5,366 bases of DNA from Bacteroidales bacterium (lineage in GTDB: Bacteria > Bacteroidota > Bacteroidia > Bacteroidales > UBA7960): the NCBI GenBank assembly GCA_007130545.1, contig SLSG01000297.1, positions 1 through 5,366 of the forward strand, in the 5' to 3' direction. A program made the translations under genes and the position numbers. Shown here piece by piece: positions 4,367 through 5,366 of this stretch. A model generated the notes under the pieces. It was not told the DNA's origin and ran no database searches. It saw only the letters and a program-made list of their open reading frames with translations. Each line of letters opens with the position of its first letter. Positions within the stretch are counted from its first letter, which is position 1.

Positions 4367-5366
4367 ATGAATGCACTGAATGACATACTGGCCAAAATAC
4401 TGGAGTCACAACAACTGGACCGTGCAGAGGCCCACAGGCTCATGCATGGAATCGGCAGTGGAGAGGTCAACGAGGCCCGCATTGCCGCCGTGCTGACTGC
4501 TTACGTGATGCGTAGCATCAGCCTGGAGGAACTGCTGGGCTTCCGTGACGCGCTGCTTGACCTGGCGCTGAAGGTGAACATAAACGACGGGCAGGCTGTG
4601 GATGTGTGCGGAACGGGGGGGGACCGCAAGGACACTTTCAATATCTCCACGCTAACAGCTTTTGTGGTGGCCGGGGCCGGATTGCCCGTGGCCAAGCACG
4701 GCAACTACGGGGTGTCTTCTTCTTCCGGCTCTTCGAATGTCATGGAACACCTCGGGTACCGGTTCAGCAATGACGAAGGAAAGCTTCACAGGGAAATGGA
4801 AAAGGCAGGCATCTGTTTTATGCATGCCCCCCTGTTCCATCCCGCACTGAAGGCAGTGGGCGGGGTGCGCCGCCAGCTGGGGGTGAAGACCTTTTTTAAC
4901 ATCCTGGGTCCCCTGGTCAACCCCGCCAATCCCAATTATCAACTGAGCGGGGTCTTCAGCGTGGAGGCCGGAAGGATTTTCAGTTACCTGCTTCAGCGGG
5001 AGGAAAAACAATTCGCTGTGGTATACAGCCTCGACGGCTATGATGAAGTGTCGCTTACGGCTCCGGTCAAGGTCTTCACTCCCAGGGGGGAGGACCTTGT
5101 GCAGGTGTCAGACTTCGGCTTGCCCCAAAATACGCCGGAATCTCTGCATGGGGGCAGTGGCGTGCCAGGGGCAGCGGAGATATTCCTGAAGGTGCTTCGC
5201 AACGAAGGAAGCTTCAGCCAGGCCAATGCGGTGATAGCCAATGCTGCCCTGGCCATTCAATGTGTTCACAAGGACCGCCCCCTGAAGGAGGCAGTCTCTC
5301 TGGCACGGGAGTCATTGGAGTCAGGAAGGGCATACAGGGCGTTTCAGGCATTGATGGAGATCCAAC
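4367..5366 (+). CDS. trpD: Anthranilate phosphoribosyltransferase (TrpD), 3' end cut by the window
   Basis: Transfers the phosphoribosyl group of PRPP to anthranilate, the second tryptophan-specific step. ATG at 4367 opens a frame that stays open for 333 codons to the window edge. Family length suggests only a few residues are missing. The helical N-terminal domain (about 1-70) is followed by the glycine-rich PRPP loop CGTGGDRKDTFNIST (81-95), where Arg87 replaces the usual Gly. VAKHGNYGVSSSSGSSNV (108-125) and HPALKAVGGVRRQLGVKTFFNILGPLVNPA (158-187) follow, with arginines of the anthranilate site at 168-169. SLDGYDEVS (221-229) holds the Asp-Glu pair expected to bind magnesium. It lies 10 bp after trpG and is not fused to it, unlike in E. 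coli. The rest of the trp pathway (trpC, F, B, A) probably continues to the right, but that is outside the window. Confidence 0.95.
   Translation, partial: MNALNDILAKILESQQLDRAEAHRLMHGIGSGEVNEARIAAVLTAYVMRSISLEELLGFRDALLDLALKVNINDGQAVDVCGTGGDRKDTFNISTLTAFVVAGAGLPVAKHGNYGVSSSSGSSNVMEHLGYRFSNDEGKLHREMEKAGICFMHAPLFHPALKAVGGVRRQLGVKTFFNILGPLVNPANPNYQLSGVFSVEAGRIFSYLLQREEKQFAVVYSLDGYDEVSLTAPVKVFTPRGEDLVQVSDFGLPQNTPESLHGGSGVPGAAEIFLKVLRNEGSFSQANAVIANAALAIQCVHKDRPLKEAVSLARESLESGRAYRAFQALMEIQ

Overview
The window is a chromosomal aromatic amino acid biosynthesis locus, almost certainly from a member of the Bacteroidota. The protein variants point there: PheA has the ACT motif QSLPLVGRSWEY, TyrA has GGGFASTVRLAKSS, and TrpD has HGNYGVSSSSGSSNVMEHLG. 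There are no clear Shine-Dalgarno sequences ahead of the genes, and the starts sit in A-rich leaders. The candidate -7 elements (TAACATTG and TAATATTG) are close to the Bacteroidota consensus TAnnTTTG. A genus cannot be named from this alone. No mobile element, CRISPR array, tRNA or rRNA is visible.

Layout: two divergently transcribed operons stand back to back. Leftward from about 1938 run a short Tyr/Phe-rich leader ORF (1855-1920), an intrinsic terminator (1793-1819), pheA (901-1758) and tyrA (2-862). Rightward from about 2018 run a 24-residue leader ORF with three consecutive Trp codons (2037-2111), an intrinsic terminator (2146-2180), trpE (2226-3767), trpG (3781-4356) and trpD (4367 to the window edge). 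Between the two candidate -7 elements lie 65 bp of AT-rich DNA with a T7A9 tract.

The genes cover the three exits from chorismate: PheA and TyrA take prephenate towards Phe and Tyr, while TrpE/TrpG and TrpD carry out the first two Trp steps. The most interesting content lies in the roughly 470 bp between pheA and trpE. Each operon begins with a complete ribosome-mediated attenuator: leader peptide, a segment in its last codons that pairs with the 5' arm of the terminator, and a terminator with a U tract. The trp leader resembles the known Bacteroid-trp class. The pheA-tyrA leader has Tyr and Phe codons at seven of nine positions and fits an operon feeding both amino acids. The 1759-2225 gap is fully accounted for by these two leaders and the divergent promoter region.
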